From Caballeronia novacaledonica (GTDB lineage Bacteria; Pseudomonadota; Gammaproteobacteria; Burkholderiales; Burkholderiaceae), in NCBI RefSeq assembly GCF_900258035.1, contig NZ_OGTP01000024.1, positions 1 to 64,000 on the forward strand: a stretch of 64,000 bases of DNA. The letters run 5' to 3'. The position numbers were made by a program, and so were the translations under genes. Under the pieces are notes generated by a model that was not told where the DNA came from, made no database searches, and saw nothing but the letters and a program-made list of their open reading frames with translations. Below are positions 31,939-41,132 of this stretch, in pieces (the stretch's first letter is position 1; each line of letters opens with the position of its first letter).

Positions 31939-34900
31939 TTATGCCGCGATGGCGTCCTTCGACTTCTTCGCGCCGAGCTCGGTGAGCGCGCGTCGATACT
32001 CGGTCGGGAACACCTTGACGAACTGGCGGCGAGCCGAATCCCAGTTCTCGAGCAGCGACTTCGCACGCGGCGAACCGGTGAACTGGAAGTGACGTTCGAT
32101 CAAGCCCTTGAGCAGCGCTTCGTCGGTCTTGCCGCCGTGCCACAGCGCGCGATCCACCGTGCGCTCCTGTTCGGCCTGCTGCAGCACCGGATCGAGCGCG
32201 ACCATCGACTTGTTGCACTTGCCGGAGAACGTGCCGTCCGGGTCGTACACGAACGCGATGCCGCCCGACATGCCCGCCGCGAAGTTGCGGCCCGTCTCGC
32301 CGAGCACGACCACCGTGCCGCCCGTCATGTATTCGCAGCCGTGATCGCCCGTGCCTTCGACAACCGCCGTCGCGCCCGAGTTGCGCACGCAGAAGCGCTC
32401 GCCCGCGACACCGCGGAAATACGATTCGCCTTCGATCGCGCCGTACATCACCGTGTTGCCGCAGATGATGTTTTCCTCGGACTTGCCACGGAAATCGTTG
32501 GTCGGCCGAATGATGATTCGTCCGCCCGACAAACCCTTGCCGACGTAATCGTTGCCGTCGCCGACGAGATCCAGCGTGACGCCCTTCGCGAGGAACGCGC
32601 CGAAGCTCTGGCCCGCCGTGCCCTTCAACTGGATATGAATCGAGTCGTCGGGCAGGCCGTCGTGGCCGTGCTTCTTCGCGATCAGACCGGACAGCATCGC
32701 GCCGACCGTGCGGTTCACGTTGCGCACCGGCTGAATGAACGACACGTGCTCGCCCTTTTCGATCGCCGCCTTCGACTTCTCGATCAGCACGTGATCGAGC
32801 GCCTTGTCGAGACCGTGATCCTGCACGTCGACATGCTTGCGTGCGACGTCTTCCCCAACCGGCACCTGATAGAAGATGCGCGAGAAGTCGAGACCCTTCG
32901 CCTTCCAGTGCTCGATGCCCTTCTTCATGTCGAGCAGATCGACACGGCCGATCAGGTCGTCGAACTTGCGGATACCGAACTGCGCCATGATTTCGCGCAC
33001 TTCTTCCGCCACGAAGAAGAAGAAGTTGACGACATGCTCCGGCTGGCCGGAGAACTTCGCGCGCAGCACCGGGTCTTGCGTCGCGACGCCGACCGGGCAC
33101 GTGTTCAGATGGCACTTGCGCATCATGATGCAGCCCTCGACGACGAGCGGCGCCGTCGCGAAGCCGAATTCGTCCGCGCCGAGCAGCGCGCCGATCACGA
33201 CGTCGCGGCCGGTCTTCATCTGGCCGTCGGCCTGCACGCGGATGCGGCCGCGCAGACGGTTCAGCACCAGCGTCTGCTGCGTTTCGGCGAGGCCGAGTTC
33301 CCACGGCGTGCCCGCGTGCTTCAGCGACGACAGCGGCGATGCGCCCGTGCCGCCGTCATGACCCGCGATCACGACGTGATCCGCCTTCGCCTTCGCAACG
33401 CCGGCCGCAACCGTGCCGACGCCCACTTCCGACACCAGCTTCACCGAAATGCTCGACGACGAATTCACGTTCTTCAGATCGTGAATCAGTTGCGCGAGGT
33501 CTTCGATCGAATAGATGTCGTGGTGCGGCGGCGGCGAAATCAGGCCGACGCCCGGCACCGAATAGCGCAGCTTGCCGATGTAATCCGAAACCTTGTGGCC
33601 CGGCAACTGACCGCCTTCGCCCGGCTTCGCGCCCTGCGCCATCTTGATCTGGATCTGGTCCGCCGACGACAGATACTCCGCCGTCACGCCGAAACGCCCC
33701 GACGCAACCTGCTTGATCTTCGAGCGCAACGAGTCGCCATCTTTCAGCGGGATGTCGCTGACGACTTCCTTGCCGATGATCGATTGCAGCGTGTCGCCGT
33801 TCTTGATCGGAATGCCGCGCAGTTCGTTGCGATAGCGCGTTTCGTCCTCGCCGCCTTCGCCCGTGTTCGACTTGCCGCCGATGCGGTTCATCGCGACGGC
33901 GAGCGTGGCGTGCGCTTCCGTGCTGATCGAGCCGAGCGACATCGCGCCCGTCGCGAAACGCTTGACGATGTCCTTCGCCGATTCGACTTCGTCGAGCGGA
34001 ATCGCCTTCGAGGGCGACACCTTGAACTCGAACAGGCCACGGAACGTCATGTGACGCTTCGTCTGGTCGTTGATGATGTGCGCGTATTCCTTGTACGTCT
34101 GGTACGAATTGCTGCGCGCCGAGTGCTGCAGCTTGGCGATCGCGTCCGGCGTCCACATGTGCTCTTCGCCGCGCACGCGGTACGCATATTCGCCGCCCGC
34201 GTCGAGCATGTTCGCGAGAACGGGGTTGTCGCCGAATGCGTCGCGATGCAGGTGAATCGCCTCTTCCGCCACTTCGAAGATGCCGATGCCGCCGACCTTC
34301 GTCGCCGTGCCCTTGAAGTACTTTTCGACCAGTTCCGTCGACAGGCCGACGCCTTCGAAAATCTGCGCGCCGGTGTAGGACATGTACGTCGAAATGCCCA
34401 TCTTCGACATGACCTTCAACAAGCCCTTGCCGACCGCCTTCGTGAAGTTGTAGATGACCTTGTCCGCCGACAGGTCGCCCTTCAGGCCATCGGCCATGTT
34501 GGCGAGCGTTTCGAGCGCGAGGTACGGATGCACGGCTTCCGCGCCGTAGCCCGCGAGCAGCGCGAAGTGATGCGTCTCGCGCGCCGAACCCGTTTCCACG
34601 ACGAGACCCGTGCTCGTGCGCAGGCCATGCTGCACGAGATGCGAGTGAATCGCCGACGTGGCGAGCAGCGCCGGAATCGCGACGTTGTCGCGGTCCATCT
34701 TGCGATCGGACACGATCAGGATGTTGTAGCCGGACTTCACGGCATCGACCGCTTCCGCGCACAACGACGCAATGCGCGCCTCGATGCCTTCCTTGCCCCA
34801 CGCGACCGGATAGCAGATGTTCAGCTCGTACGAGCTGAATTTGCCGCCGGTGTACTTGTCGATCGCGCGGATCTTCGCGATGTCCTTGAAGTCGAGCACG

Positions 34901-36642
34901 GGCTGCGACACTTCGAGGCGCATCGTCGGGTTGATGTTGGTCGTGTCGAGCAGGTTCGGCTTCGGACCGATGAACGAGTTCAGCGACATGACGAGGTTTT
35001 CGCGGATCGGGTCGATCGGCGGGTTCGTCACTTGCGCGAACAACTGCTTGAAGTAGTTGTAGAGCGTCTTGCTCTTGTTGGACATGACCGCGAGCGGCGA
35101 GTCGTTGCCCATCGAGCCGACGGCCTCTTCGCCGGACTGCGCCATCGGCGCCATCAGGAACTTGAGGTCTTCCTGCGTGTAGCCGAACGCCTGCTGACGG
35201 TCGAGCAGCGCGGCGGCTTCGCGGCGTTGCGTTTCGACGTCTTCGGCCTTCGGCTCGATTTCGTCGAGCTTGATGCGCACGGCGTCGATCCAGCTCTTGT
35301 ACGGCTTCGCGTTGGACAGGTTGTCCTTCAGCTCCTTGTCCTCGATGATGCGGCCCTGCTCCATGTCGATCAGGAACATCTTGCCCGGCTGCAGACGCCA
35401 CTTCTTGACGATCTTCGATTCGGGAATGGGCAGCACGCCGGATTCCGACGCGAGGATCACGAGGTCGTCGTCGGTGACGAGATAGCGCGCCGGACGCAGG
35501 CCGTTACGGTCCAGCGTCGCGCCGATCTGGCGGCCGTCCGTGAACGCGATCGCGGCGGGGCCGTCCCACGGCTCCATCATCGCGGCGTGATATTCGTAGA
35601 ACGCGCGGCGGTTGTCGTCCATCAGCGTGTGCTGCTCCCACGCTTCCGGGATCATCATCATCATCGCGTGGACGAGCGGGTAGCCGGCCATCACGAGGAG
35701 TTCGAGACAGTTGTCGAACGATGCCGTGTCCGACTGGCCCGGATAGATCAGCGGCCAGAGCTTCGGCAGATCGTCGCCGAGCACGTAGGACGCGATCGCG
35801 CCGGTGCGCGCGTTCAGCCAGTTGACGTTGCCCTTCACGGTGTTGATTTCACCGTTGTGCGCGATCATCCGGTACGGGTGCGCGAGTTCCCACGCCGGGA
35901 ACGTGTTGGTCGAGAAGCGCTGATGCACGAGCGCCAGCGCCGAAACGACACGCTCGTCCTGCAGGTCGCGGTAATACACGCCGACCTGACCGGCCAGCAG
36001 CAGCCCCTTGTAGACGACGGTGCGCGACGACATCGACGGCACGAAGTATTCCTTGCCGTGCTTGAGCTTGAGCGCCTGAATGCGATGGCTCGCCGTCTTG
36101 CGGATGATGTACAGCTTGCGCTCGAGCGCGTCCGTCACGACGATGTCCTTGCCGCGACCGATGAAGATCTGACGGATCAGCGGCTCGCTCGCCTTCACGG
36201 TCGGCGAAATCGGCATGTTGGAATCGACGGGCACGTCACGCCAGCCGAGCACGACTTGGCCTTCGGCCTTCACCGTGCGCTCGAGCTCCTGCTCGCACGC
36301 GAGACGCGACGCGTGTTCCTTCGGCAAAAAGATCATGCCGACGCCGTACTCGCCAGCCGGCGGCAACGTCACGCCCTGCTTGGCCATTTCTTCGCGATAG
36401 AAGCCGTCCGGCACCTGAATCAGGATGCCGGCGCCGTCGCCCATCAGCGGATCGGCGCCGACCGCGCCGCGGTGATCGAGATTTTCGAGAATCTTGAGAC
36501 CCTGCTGAATGATCTCGTGGCTCTTTTTCCCCTTGATGTGGGCGACGAAGCCGACGCCGCAGGCGTCATGCTCGTTCGCAGGGTCGTACATGCCCTGCGC
36601 GGCGGGAAGCGAACCGGCTGCCGGTTGCTGATGATCGTTCAT
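31939..36642 (-). CDS. gltB: Glutamate synthase large subunit
   Basis: 1567-residue large subunit; makes two glutamates from glutamine and 2-oxoglutarate. A 27-residue propeptide ends before Cys28 (NEHDACGVGFVAH), the N-terminal nucleophile of the glutaminase domain (to about 430). Then the central domain, the FMN/2-oxoglutarate synthase domain (SLGSISTEAHATLA, GEGGEDE, KPGEGGQLPG, GHDGGTGASPLSS, LNTCPVGVATQDP) and the C-terminal beta-helix (GAFLAKGVTLDLVGDGNDYVG). Transcribed with gltD from a promoter about 140 nt upstream. Confidence 0.98.
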   Translation of the reverse strand: MNDHQQPAAGSLPAAQGMYDPANEHDACGVGFVAHIKGKKSHEIIQQGLKILENLDHRGAVGADPLMGDGAGILIQVPDGFYREEMAKQGVTLPPAGEYGVGMIFLPKEHASRLACEQELERTVKAEGQVVLGWRDVPVDSNMPISPTVKASEPLIRQIFIGRGKDIVVTDALERKLYIIRKTASHRIQALKLKHGKEYFVPSMSSRTVVYKGLLLAGQVGVYYRDLQDERVVSALALVHQRFSTNTFPAWELAHPYRMIAHNGEINTVKGNVNWLNARTGAIASYVLGDDLPKLWPLIYPGQSDTASFDNCLELLVMAGYPLVHAMMMMIPEAWEQHTLMDDNRRAFYEYHAAMMEPWDGPAAIAFTDGRQIGATLDRNGLRPARYLVTDDDLVILASESGVLPIPESKIVKKWRLQPGKMFLIDMEQGRIIEDKELKDNLSNAKPYKSWIDAVRIKLDEIEPKAEDVETQRREAAALLDRQQAFGYTQEDLKFLMAPMAQSGEEAVGSMGNDSPLAVMSNKSKTLYNYFKQLFAQVTNPPIDPIRENLVMSLNSFIGPKPNLLDTTNINPTMRLEVSQPVLDFKDIAKIRAIDKYTGGKFSSYELNICYPVAWGKEGIEARIASLCAEAVDAVKSGYNILIVSDRKMDRDNVAIPALLATSAIHSHLVQHGLRTSTGLVVETGSARETHHFALLAGYGAEAVHPYLALETLANMADGLKGDLSADKVIYNFTKAVGKGLLKVMSKMGISTYMSYTGAQIFEGVGLSTELVEKYFKGTATKVGGIGIFEVAEEAIHLHRDAFGDNPVLANMLDAGGEYAYRVRGEEHMWTPDAIAKLQHSARSNSYQTYKEYAHIINDQTKRHMTFRGLFEFKVSPSKAIPLDEVESAKDIVKRFATGAMSLGSISTEAHATLAVAMNRIGGKSNTGEGGEDETRYRNELRGIPIKNGDTLQSIIGKEVVSDIPLKDGDSLRSKIKQVASGRFGVTAEYLSSADQIQIKMAQGAKPGEGGQLPGHKVSDYIGKLRYSVPGVGLISPPPHHDIYSIEDLAQLIHDLKNVNSSSSISVKLVSEVGVGTVAAGVAKAKADHVVIAGHDGGTGASPLSSLKHAGTPWELGLAETQQTLVLNRLRGRIRVQADGQMKTGRDVVIGALLGADEFGFATAPLVVEGCIMMRKCHLNTCPVGVATQDPVLRAKFSGQPEHVVNFFFFVAEEVREIMAQFGIRKFDDLIGRVDLLDMKKGIEHWKAKGLDFSRIFYQVPVGEDVARKHVDVQDHGLDKALDHVLIEKSKAAIEKGEHVSFIQPVRNVNRTVGAMLSGLIAKKHGHDGLPDDSIHIQLKGTAGQSFGAFLAKGVTLDLVGDGNDYVGKGLSGGRIIIRPTNDFRGKSEENIICGNTVMYGAIEGESYFRGVAGERFCVRNSGATAVVEGTGDHGCEYMTGGTVVVLGETGRNFAAGMSGGIAFVYDPDGTFSGKCNKSMVALDPVLQQAEQERTVDRALWHGGKTDEALLKGLIERHFQFTGSPRAKSLLENWDSARRQFVKVFPTEYRRALTELGAKKSKDAIAA

Positions 36643-36782
36643 GGGGACACCGTCTCTACTGTGAGGGGCCGACTTGGCCGTTGAACCATTTTCTTGTCGC
36701 CCGGACCGTTTTTTTCAACTTGACGTGGCACGAAGCACGGTCGTGCGCGGCACGCTGCACCGCGGCAATCGCCGGAAATCGA

Positions 36783-36812
36783 AATATACGCGACGAATCA
36801 AAAAGATGGCAA
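36783..36812 (-). promoter_or_regulatory. Candidate promoter of gltBD
   Basis: TTGCCA - 18 nt - TATATT on the minus strand, about 140 nt before the gltB ATG. The 324-nt gap between gltB and the transposase-like gene otherwise contains the terminator of that gene and a leader of about 130 nt with several GCACG/CGTGC repeats able to pair in more than one way. Confidence 0.55.
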
Positions 36813-36897
36813 ATAAAACTTGATGATGCGACACCAATTATCGATATGGTGCAAACACGCACCGATATATTGGGGCCGCATCGAAGAATGCCGGAAA

Positions 36898-36933
36898 GAA
36901 ACGGCGTGCCGGGAAAATTCGAGACGCCGTTTC
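36898..36933 (-). terminator. Terminator of the transposase-like gene
   Basis: GAAACGGCGT / ACGCCGTTTC, a 10-bp perfect stem with a 16-nt loop, about 32 nt after the stop codon and followed on the minus strand by TTTCC. It separates the gene from the gltBD promoter. Confidence 0.65.
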
Positions 36934-36965
36934 ATTTTCTGCTTCAGGATGGCCGTGCCAAGCCG

Positions 36966-37673
36966 TTATTGAGGCTGTGGAGTTTCGCGGATCTTGCGCG
37001 GACGCCCACGCGGCAGCGGCGACACCCGGCGGTTGGCGGCATGCGATGCCCATTCGCGATAGGCATCGCTGCCCAGCACCCAGCCTTTCAGTGTCGCTTG
37101 CAGGAGACGATTCGCTTCACGCTCGTCGAGCGGTTGCTCGCACAGCTCCTTGTACGCGTGCTGGCGTTCGAACGGCGTGTTGCCGAGCGACCAGAACAGC
37201 GGATGGTCGGTGATGAGGCCATCCAATGCGAGCCCGACGTGATGTCGAAAACTGGACCATTTGTAGTCCTGCGGCGCAGTGACGAGTTGCGCACGTACGG
37301 GCGCCATTTCGACGACGCGCGTGGCGAGCAAGAAGTAACGCTCGCCCTCGATGACCGTGGCGCGGTAGCGGCCCTCCCACAGCGTGCCGCGTCGCGTGTA
37401 ACGGCGATTGAAATGCGCTACGTAACGACGTCCCACGGCCTGCATCGCTTTGGGCAGGCTGGATTCGTCGCGCGGCGTGACGAGCAGATGCACCGCTTGC
37501 GGCATCAGCGCGTAGGCATGGATGGAGAGGTGATGATCACGTGAAGCAGTCCTCAAGCAGTCGATGAAGAGCTCGTAGTCCTGGTCGTCGACGAAGGCGG
37601 GTTGCTGGTCGAGACCACGCAGGATGACATGCTGCGGCTGTTCGGGAACGTAGAGTCGTGCAAGCCGTGCCAT
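36966..37673 (-). CDS. REP-associated-type transposase relative with a degenerate HUH motif
   Basis: 235 residues of the Y1_Tnp/IS200-like superfamily, most like REP-associated tyrosine transposases (RAYTs). The fold landmarks are there: HVILRGLDQQ, HAYALMPQAVHLLVTP, AVGRRYVAHFNRRYTRRG, LWEGRYRATVIEG, YKWSSFRHH. The candidate catalytic Tyr84 is kept. The HUH metal motif, normally His-x-His, reads Ala60-Val61-His62 (codon GCG), so one metal ligand is gone. A basic tail (RRVSPLPRGRPRK) may bind DNA. Start at ATG 37673. No terminal repeats or REP array flank it, which suggests a retained host gene rather than a mobile element. Confidence 0.88.
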   Translation of the reverse strand: MARLARLYVPEQPQHVILRGLDQQPAFVDDQDYELFIDCLRTASRDHHLSIHAYALMPQAVHLLVTPRDESSLPKAMQAVGRRYVAHFNRRYTRRGTLWEGRYRATVIEGERYFLLATRVVEMAPVRAQLVTAPQDYKWSSFRHHVGLALDGLITDHPLFWSLGNTPFERQHAYKELCEQPLDEREANRLLQATLKGWVLGSDAYREWASHAANRRVSPLPRGRPRKIRETPQPQ

Positions 37674-37704
37674 TCTGGATATTCCGTTGGTCGCATTTGT
37701 GTTA

Positions 37705-37716
37705 CCCCGATCGGGG
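37705..37716. promoter_or_regulatory. Palindrome in the transposase-like gene / ompW divergent region
   Basis: Perfect 12-bp palindrome CCCCGATCGGGG, 32 bp before the start of the transposase-like gene, in the 205-bp gap shared with ompW. It could be an operator. The rest of the gap is AT-richer towards ompW, with a TTTTTT run just before its ribosome site. Confidence 0.25.
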
Positions 37717-37878
37717 GCCATTCGGAGCCGTTACGGCAGCGCGGACAAACACATGCAAGTGCCGTGCAACGAGGCCCCAAAGCCGCTCCTTGCCCTAGGG
37801 AAAATGCTCTACGGCATTGCTATGGTTTATGTGAAATGTTGTGTTCATAATGAGCGTGCTTTTTTGGAGGAGCACAAA

Positions 37879-38604
37879 TTGAAAATAAAACAAGTCATCA
37901 CGGGGATCGCGGCATTAGCATGTGTGTCCACCGCGGCACATGCGCAATCTGCTGGGTCCTTCTATGCAACTGCAGGCTGGTTTCACTTTGCCCCGCAAGA
38001 CAGCAGCGGTCCGCTCAAAGAAACAAGTGTAGGCGGATCTCCGGTCAATATCGACGTTCCCGGCACCGGCGCCGGAATCTCGAGCGCTGATACGGCCGGT
38101 TTCACAGTAGGCTACTTCGCCACCGACCACATTGCAGCCGAACTCGAAATGGGCATCCCGCCGACTTTCGATCTCGAAGGCACAGGCACCTTCTCGCAGT
38201 ACGGCAAGCTCGGCAGCGCGAAGCAATGGAGCCCGACGCTGCTGTTCAAATACTTCTTCAATGCCCCTACGGCGAAGCTCCGTCCGTTCGTCGGTATTGG
38301 TGTGACGCGCACCTGGTTCACTGATGCCAAGATTACGAATCAGCAATTCGAAGGCTCGGTCCTGCATGGTCCGACCACCGTCGACACGGATAGTTCGTGG
38401 GCGCCCGTGTTTAACGTCGGCGCGACTTACAATTTCACAGAACACTGGTTTGCGGGCTTTTCCGTGTCGTTCATTCCTTTGAAGGCTACTGCAAAGCTGA
38501 ACACGCAGGCTCAAACGCCTGTCGGCACGCTCAATGTCCAGTCGCAAGCGAAAATCACGCTCAACCCGATCGTCACATATTTGCGCGTTGGCTATCGCTT
38601 CTAA
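37879..38604 (+). CDS. ompW: OmpW-family outer-membrane beta-barrel protein
   Basis: 241 residues. Signal peptide of 22 residues (ending AHA before QS), then an eight-stranded barrel with family blocks: AELEMGIPPTFDLEG, SPTLLFKYFFN, KLRPFVGIGVTRTWF, APVFNVGATYNFTEHWFAGF, SFIPLKA and a C-terminal aromatic YLRVGYRF, the usual Bam signal. The start is the TTG at 37879, with GGAGGAG 6 nt upstream. OmpW is a narrow channel for small hydrophobic molecules and responds to stress in enterobacteria; the ligand here is unknown. A strong terminator follows. Confidence 0.92.
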   Translation: MKIKQVITGIAALACVSTAAHAQSAGSFYATAGWFHFAPQDSSGPLKETSVGGSPVNIDVPGTGAGISSADTAGFTVGYFATDHIAAELEMGIPPTFDLEGTGTFSQYGKLGSAKQWSPTLLFKYFFNAPTAKLRPFVGIGVTRTWFTDAKITNQQFEGSVLHGPTTVDTDSSWAPVFNVGATYNFTEHWFAGFSVSFIPLKATAKLNTQAQTPVGTLNVQSQAKITLNPIVTYLRVGYRF

Positions 38605-38660
38605 GGTCAAACTGCCTATCGGCATGTAACGACGATTAAAGCGCAATCGCGAAAAGAAAG

Positions 38661-38701
38661 AAAACGCCGGCATGATTAACGCTTGCCGGCGTTTTATTTT
38701 T
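38661..38701 (+). terminator. Intrinsic terminator of ompW
   Basis: AAAACGCCGGCA / TGCCGGCGTTTT, a 12-bp perfect stem with an 11-nt loop, followed by ATTTTT. Between it and the DUF883 gene (38702-38899) I see only a short CCCGCC/GGCGGG hairpin and a GGAG ribosome site. Confidence 0.9.
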
Positions 38702-38899
38702 GTTCGCGCTTGTAAATGTGACCTCCGATGGAAAGAATCGCTTGCAGTTCTTACGGGTCGGCTGGCGCGTAAGAGTCGTTACGGTCGCGCTTACCGAGGC
38801 GTTGCGCAACGGCGAGGCACCGGCATCGAATTTGCTGCATGATGGGTTTCCCCGCCAACCTCGGGCGGGCTATCCACGACTCATCCATCGGAGCGATCT

Positions 38900-39277
38900 A
38901 TGAACGCACTGCCAAATACGCGAGACGCCATCGGAGATTCCTGGAGCACGACGAGTCGCCGCGCACGCCGCATGGCGCGGCATGGCCGTGAAGCGGCCGA
39001 GGACATCGGCGCCGAACTCCGCACGCTGCTCAGCGAACTCGAAAGCACGCTGTCCGAAGGCACATCGGCCGACGCGGCTGCGCTGCGCGCGCAGATCAGC
39101 GACCGTCTCGACAGCGCCCGCGCACGTCTGAACGACACCCACGCGGCGCTACGCGAGCGCGCCGGCGTCGCGTTCGAAGACGCGGACGCGTATCTCCACG
39201 AAAAGCCCTGGCAGACGATCGCGCTCGTCGGCGGGTTAGCGCTGGTCGCGGGCGTCTTGCTCGCGCGCGTGCGCTGA
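38900..39277 (+). CDS. DUF883 (ElaB/YqjD-type) membrane-anchored protein
   Basis: 125 residues: an N-terminal basic stretch (TTSRRARRMARHGRE), a long amphipathic helix rich in Glu, Ala and Arg (EDIGAELRTLLSELESTLSE ... AQISDRLDSARARL), then the family C-terminus YLHEKPWQTIALVGGLALVAG and a short basic tail (LARVR). YqjD and ElaB of E. coli are inner-membrane proteins that bind stationary-phase ribosomes; that role here is inferred. Its stop is only 4 nt from the convergent ugpQ stop, with no terminator between. Confidence 0.88.
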   Translation: MNALPNTRDAIGDSWSTTSRRARRMARHGREAAEDIGAELRTLLSELESTLSEGTSADAAALRAQISDRLDSARARLNDTHAALRERAGVAFEDADAYLHEKPWQTIALVGGLALVAGVLLARVR

Positions 39278-39281
39278 CGCC

Positions 39282-40037
39282 TCACTCGGACGACGCTTCC
39301 AGAAAATCCGCGCCAATGATGTCGATGCGATCCGTGCAGATCGCATCGACGCCCCATTGCGCGAGCAGACGCGCGCGCGCCGGATCGTTCACCGTGTAGG
39401 CGAGAAGCCGCAGTCCGGCATCCTTGATCTGCTTGACGAGCGTTTCGTCCAGCGTGCGATGGTTCGCGTGCAGCGACACGCACGACAGCGCCGCGGTCTG
39501 CGCGCGCCAGTTTTCCGGCACGCGCTCGTACAGCATGCCGCGCGGAAGGTTCGACGCGACATCGCGTGCGGCTTCGAGCGCCGCGTACGAGAACGACGAC
39601 AACAGCGGCGCGATCTCCGCGTCCGTCCACAAATGCGCCGCCTCGCGCGCGACGAGCACACCTGTCTCCACGTCGCGCCCCTGACTCGGCTTGATCTCGA
39701 TGTTCGCCGCGAGCCCATGCTTCGTGCATCGCTCGTGGACTTGCGCGAGCGTCGGCATGCGCGCGTCGGCGAATTCCGCGCTGAACCACGTGCCCGCGTC
39801 GAGCGCGCGCAGTTGCGCGTAAGTCATCGCTTTCGCGGCGCCGCGTCCGTTCGACGTGCGGTCCACCGCGTCGTCATGAAGCAGGAAGACGATATCGTCG
39901 GCGGAGAGTTTCGCGTCGAATTCGATCATCTTGTGGCCGAGGCGCGCGCCTACGTCGATCGCTTCGAGCGTATTCTCCGGCGCGAGCTTGCCGCCGCCGC
40001 GATGCGCGACGATCGCGGGATAAGGCCAGGTTCTCAT
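39282..40037 (-). CDS. ugpQ: Glycerophosphodiester phosphodiesterase
   Basis: Cytoplasmic enzyme splitting glycerophosphodiesters to glycerol-3-phosphate and an alcohol. 251 residues; GDPD landmarks IVAHRGGGKLAPENTLEAI, FDAKLSADDIVFLLHDDAVD, NIEIKPSQG and the C-terminal WGVDAICTDRID. ATG at 40037 has CGGAG upstream; a TTG at 40055 overlapping the ugpC stop (TTGA) is an alternative coupled start. Last gene of ugpBAECQ, the same order as in E. coli. Confidence 0.94.
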   Translation of the reverse strand: MRTWPYPAIVAHRGGGKLAPENTLEAIDVGARLGHKMIEFDAKLSADDIVFLLHDDAVDRTSNGRGAAKAMTYAQLRALDAGTWFSAEFADARMPTLAQVHERCTKHGLAANIEIKPSQGRDVETGVLVAREAAHLWTDAEIAPLLSSFSYAALEAARDVASNLPRGMLYERVPENWRAQTAALSCVSLHANHRTLDETLVKQIKDAGLRLLAYTVNDPARARLLAQWGVDAICTDRIDIIGADFLEASSE

Positions 40038-40051
40038 CGCGTGTGCTCCGC

Positions 40052-41128
40052 TCAATTGGCGCGCAGTCCCGTTGCCGGGTCGAAGAAATGCAGATGCCGC
40101 GCGGGCAACGACACCCTGAGCCGCTCGCCACGTTGCGGACGATGCTCATGCGGCAAGCGCGCCGCCACGTCGTGCTTGCCCCACTTGCCGTGCGCGAGAT
40201 TGTCCGCGCCGAGCAGTTCCGCCGAATCGACATCGAGCGTCGCGCTCGCGGCGCTCTCGATGCCCGGCGTCATATGCTCCGGACGAATGCCGATGATCCA
40301 TTCGCGCCCGCGCATCGCGCCATTCACGCCGGATACCGGCAACGCAGGTCCCTCGCCTGCGACGATAAAAGCCGCGCCATCGTCCGACAAACGGCCTTCG
40401 AGCAGATTCATCGCCGGCGAGCCGATGAAGCTCGCGACGAACACCGTGGCCGGACGCTCGTACACTTCGGTCGGCGCGCCGATCTGTTCGGCGTGCCCCT
40501 TGTTCATCACGATGACGCGTTGCGCGAGCGTCATTGCTTCGATCTGATCGTGCGTGACATACAGGCTCGTGGTCGCGAGCCGCGCGTGCAGGCGCTGAAT
40601 TTCGAGGCGCATCTGCACGCGCAGTTTGGCGTCGAGATTCGACAGCGGTTCGTCGAAGAGAAACACCGCCGGTTCGCGCACGATCGCGCGGCCCATTGCG
40701 ACGCGCTGCCGCTGCCCGCCCGACAGTTCGCGCGGCTTGCGCGCGAGCAGATGTTCGAGTTCGAGTATGCGCGCCGCATTGGCGACACGCGCGTCGACGG
40801 TCTTTCGGTCTGCGCCGCCGATCTTCAGCGCGTACGCCATATTCTGCGCCACGCTCATGTGCGGATAAAGTGCGTAGTTCTGAAAGACCATCGCGATATC
40901 GCGGTCCTTCGGCTCCAGCTTGTTCACGACCTTTCCGCCAATCTCGATCGCACCGTCCGACACGCTTTCGAGTCCCGCGACCATGCGCAGCAGCGTCGAC
41001 TTCCCGCAACCCGATGGACCGACCATCACGACGAACTCGCCGTCCGCGACATCGACATCGATGCCGTGCAAGACGAACGTCTTGCCGTCGTAGCTCTTCT
41101 TGACGCCCTTGAGATTCAATGCAGCCAT
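40052..41128 (-). CDS. ugpC: sn-Glycerol-3-phosphate ABC transporter ATPase
   Basis: 358-residue MalK-type ATPase. Walker A GPSGCGKST, Q-loop VFQNYALYPHMSV, signature LSGGQRQRVAMGRAI, Walker B FLFDEPLSNLD, then a C-terminal OB-type regulatory domain (about 240-358) as in MalK/UgpC. It starts 4 nt after ugpE and runs into ugpQ. Confidence 0.95.
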   Translation of the reverse strand: MAALNLKGVKKSYDGKTFVLHGIDVDVADGEFVVMVGPSGCGKSTLLRMVAGLESVSDGAIEIGGKVVNKLEPKDRDIAMVFQNYALYPHMSVAQNMAYALKIGGADRKTVDARVANAARILELEHLLARKPRELSGGQRQRVAMGRAIVREPAVFLFDEPLSNLDAKLRVQMRLEIQRLHARLATTSLYVTHDQIEAMTLAQRVIVMNKGHAEQIGAPTEVYERPATVFVASFIGSPAMNLLEGRLSDDGAAFIVAGEGPALPVSGVNGAMRGREWIIGIRPEHMTPGIESAASATLDVDSAELLGADNLAHGKWGKHDVAARLPHEHRPQRGERLRVSLPARHLHFFDPATGLRAN

Positions 41129-41132
41129 TGTC

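Noticed and set aside
31897..36684. Plus-strand open frame of about 1595 codons
   Set aside because: It is exactly antisense to gltB, whose domains and catalytic residues are complete. Long antisense frames are common in high-GC DNA; the translation is Arg/His/Asp-rich with no family pattern.
36820..36860. NtrC-like site (GCACC ... GGTGT) upstream of gltB
   Set aside because: The half-sites are 12 nt apart; the NtrC site I know has about 5 nt between them. No sigma-54 -24/-12 pair is visible.
36643..38899. REP elements or insertion-sequence ends around the transposase relative
   Set aside because: The palindromes seen are a terminator, a 12-bp CCCCGATCGGGG and the ompW terminator. None recurs as a REP pair and no target duplication is evident.
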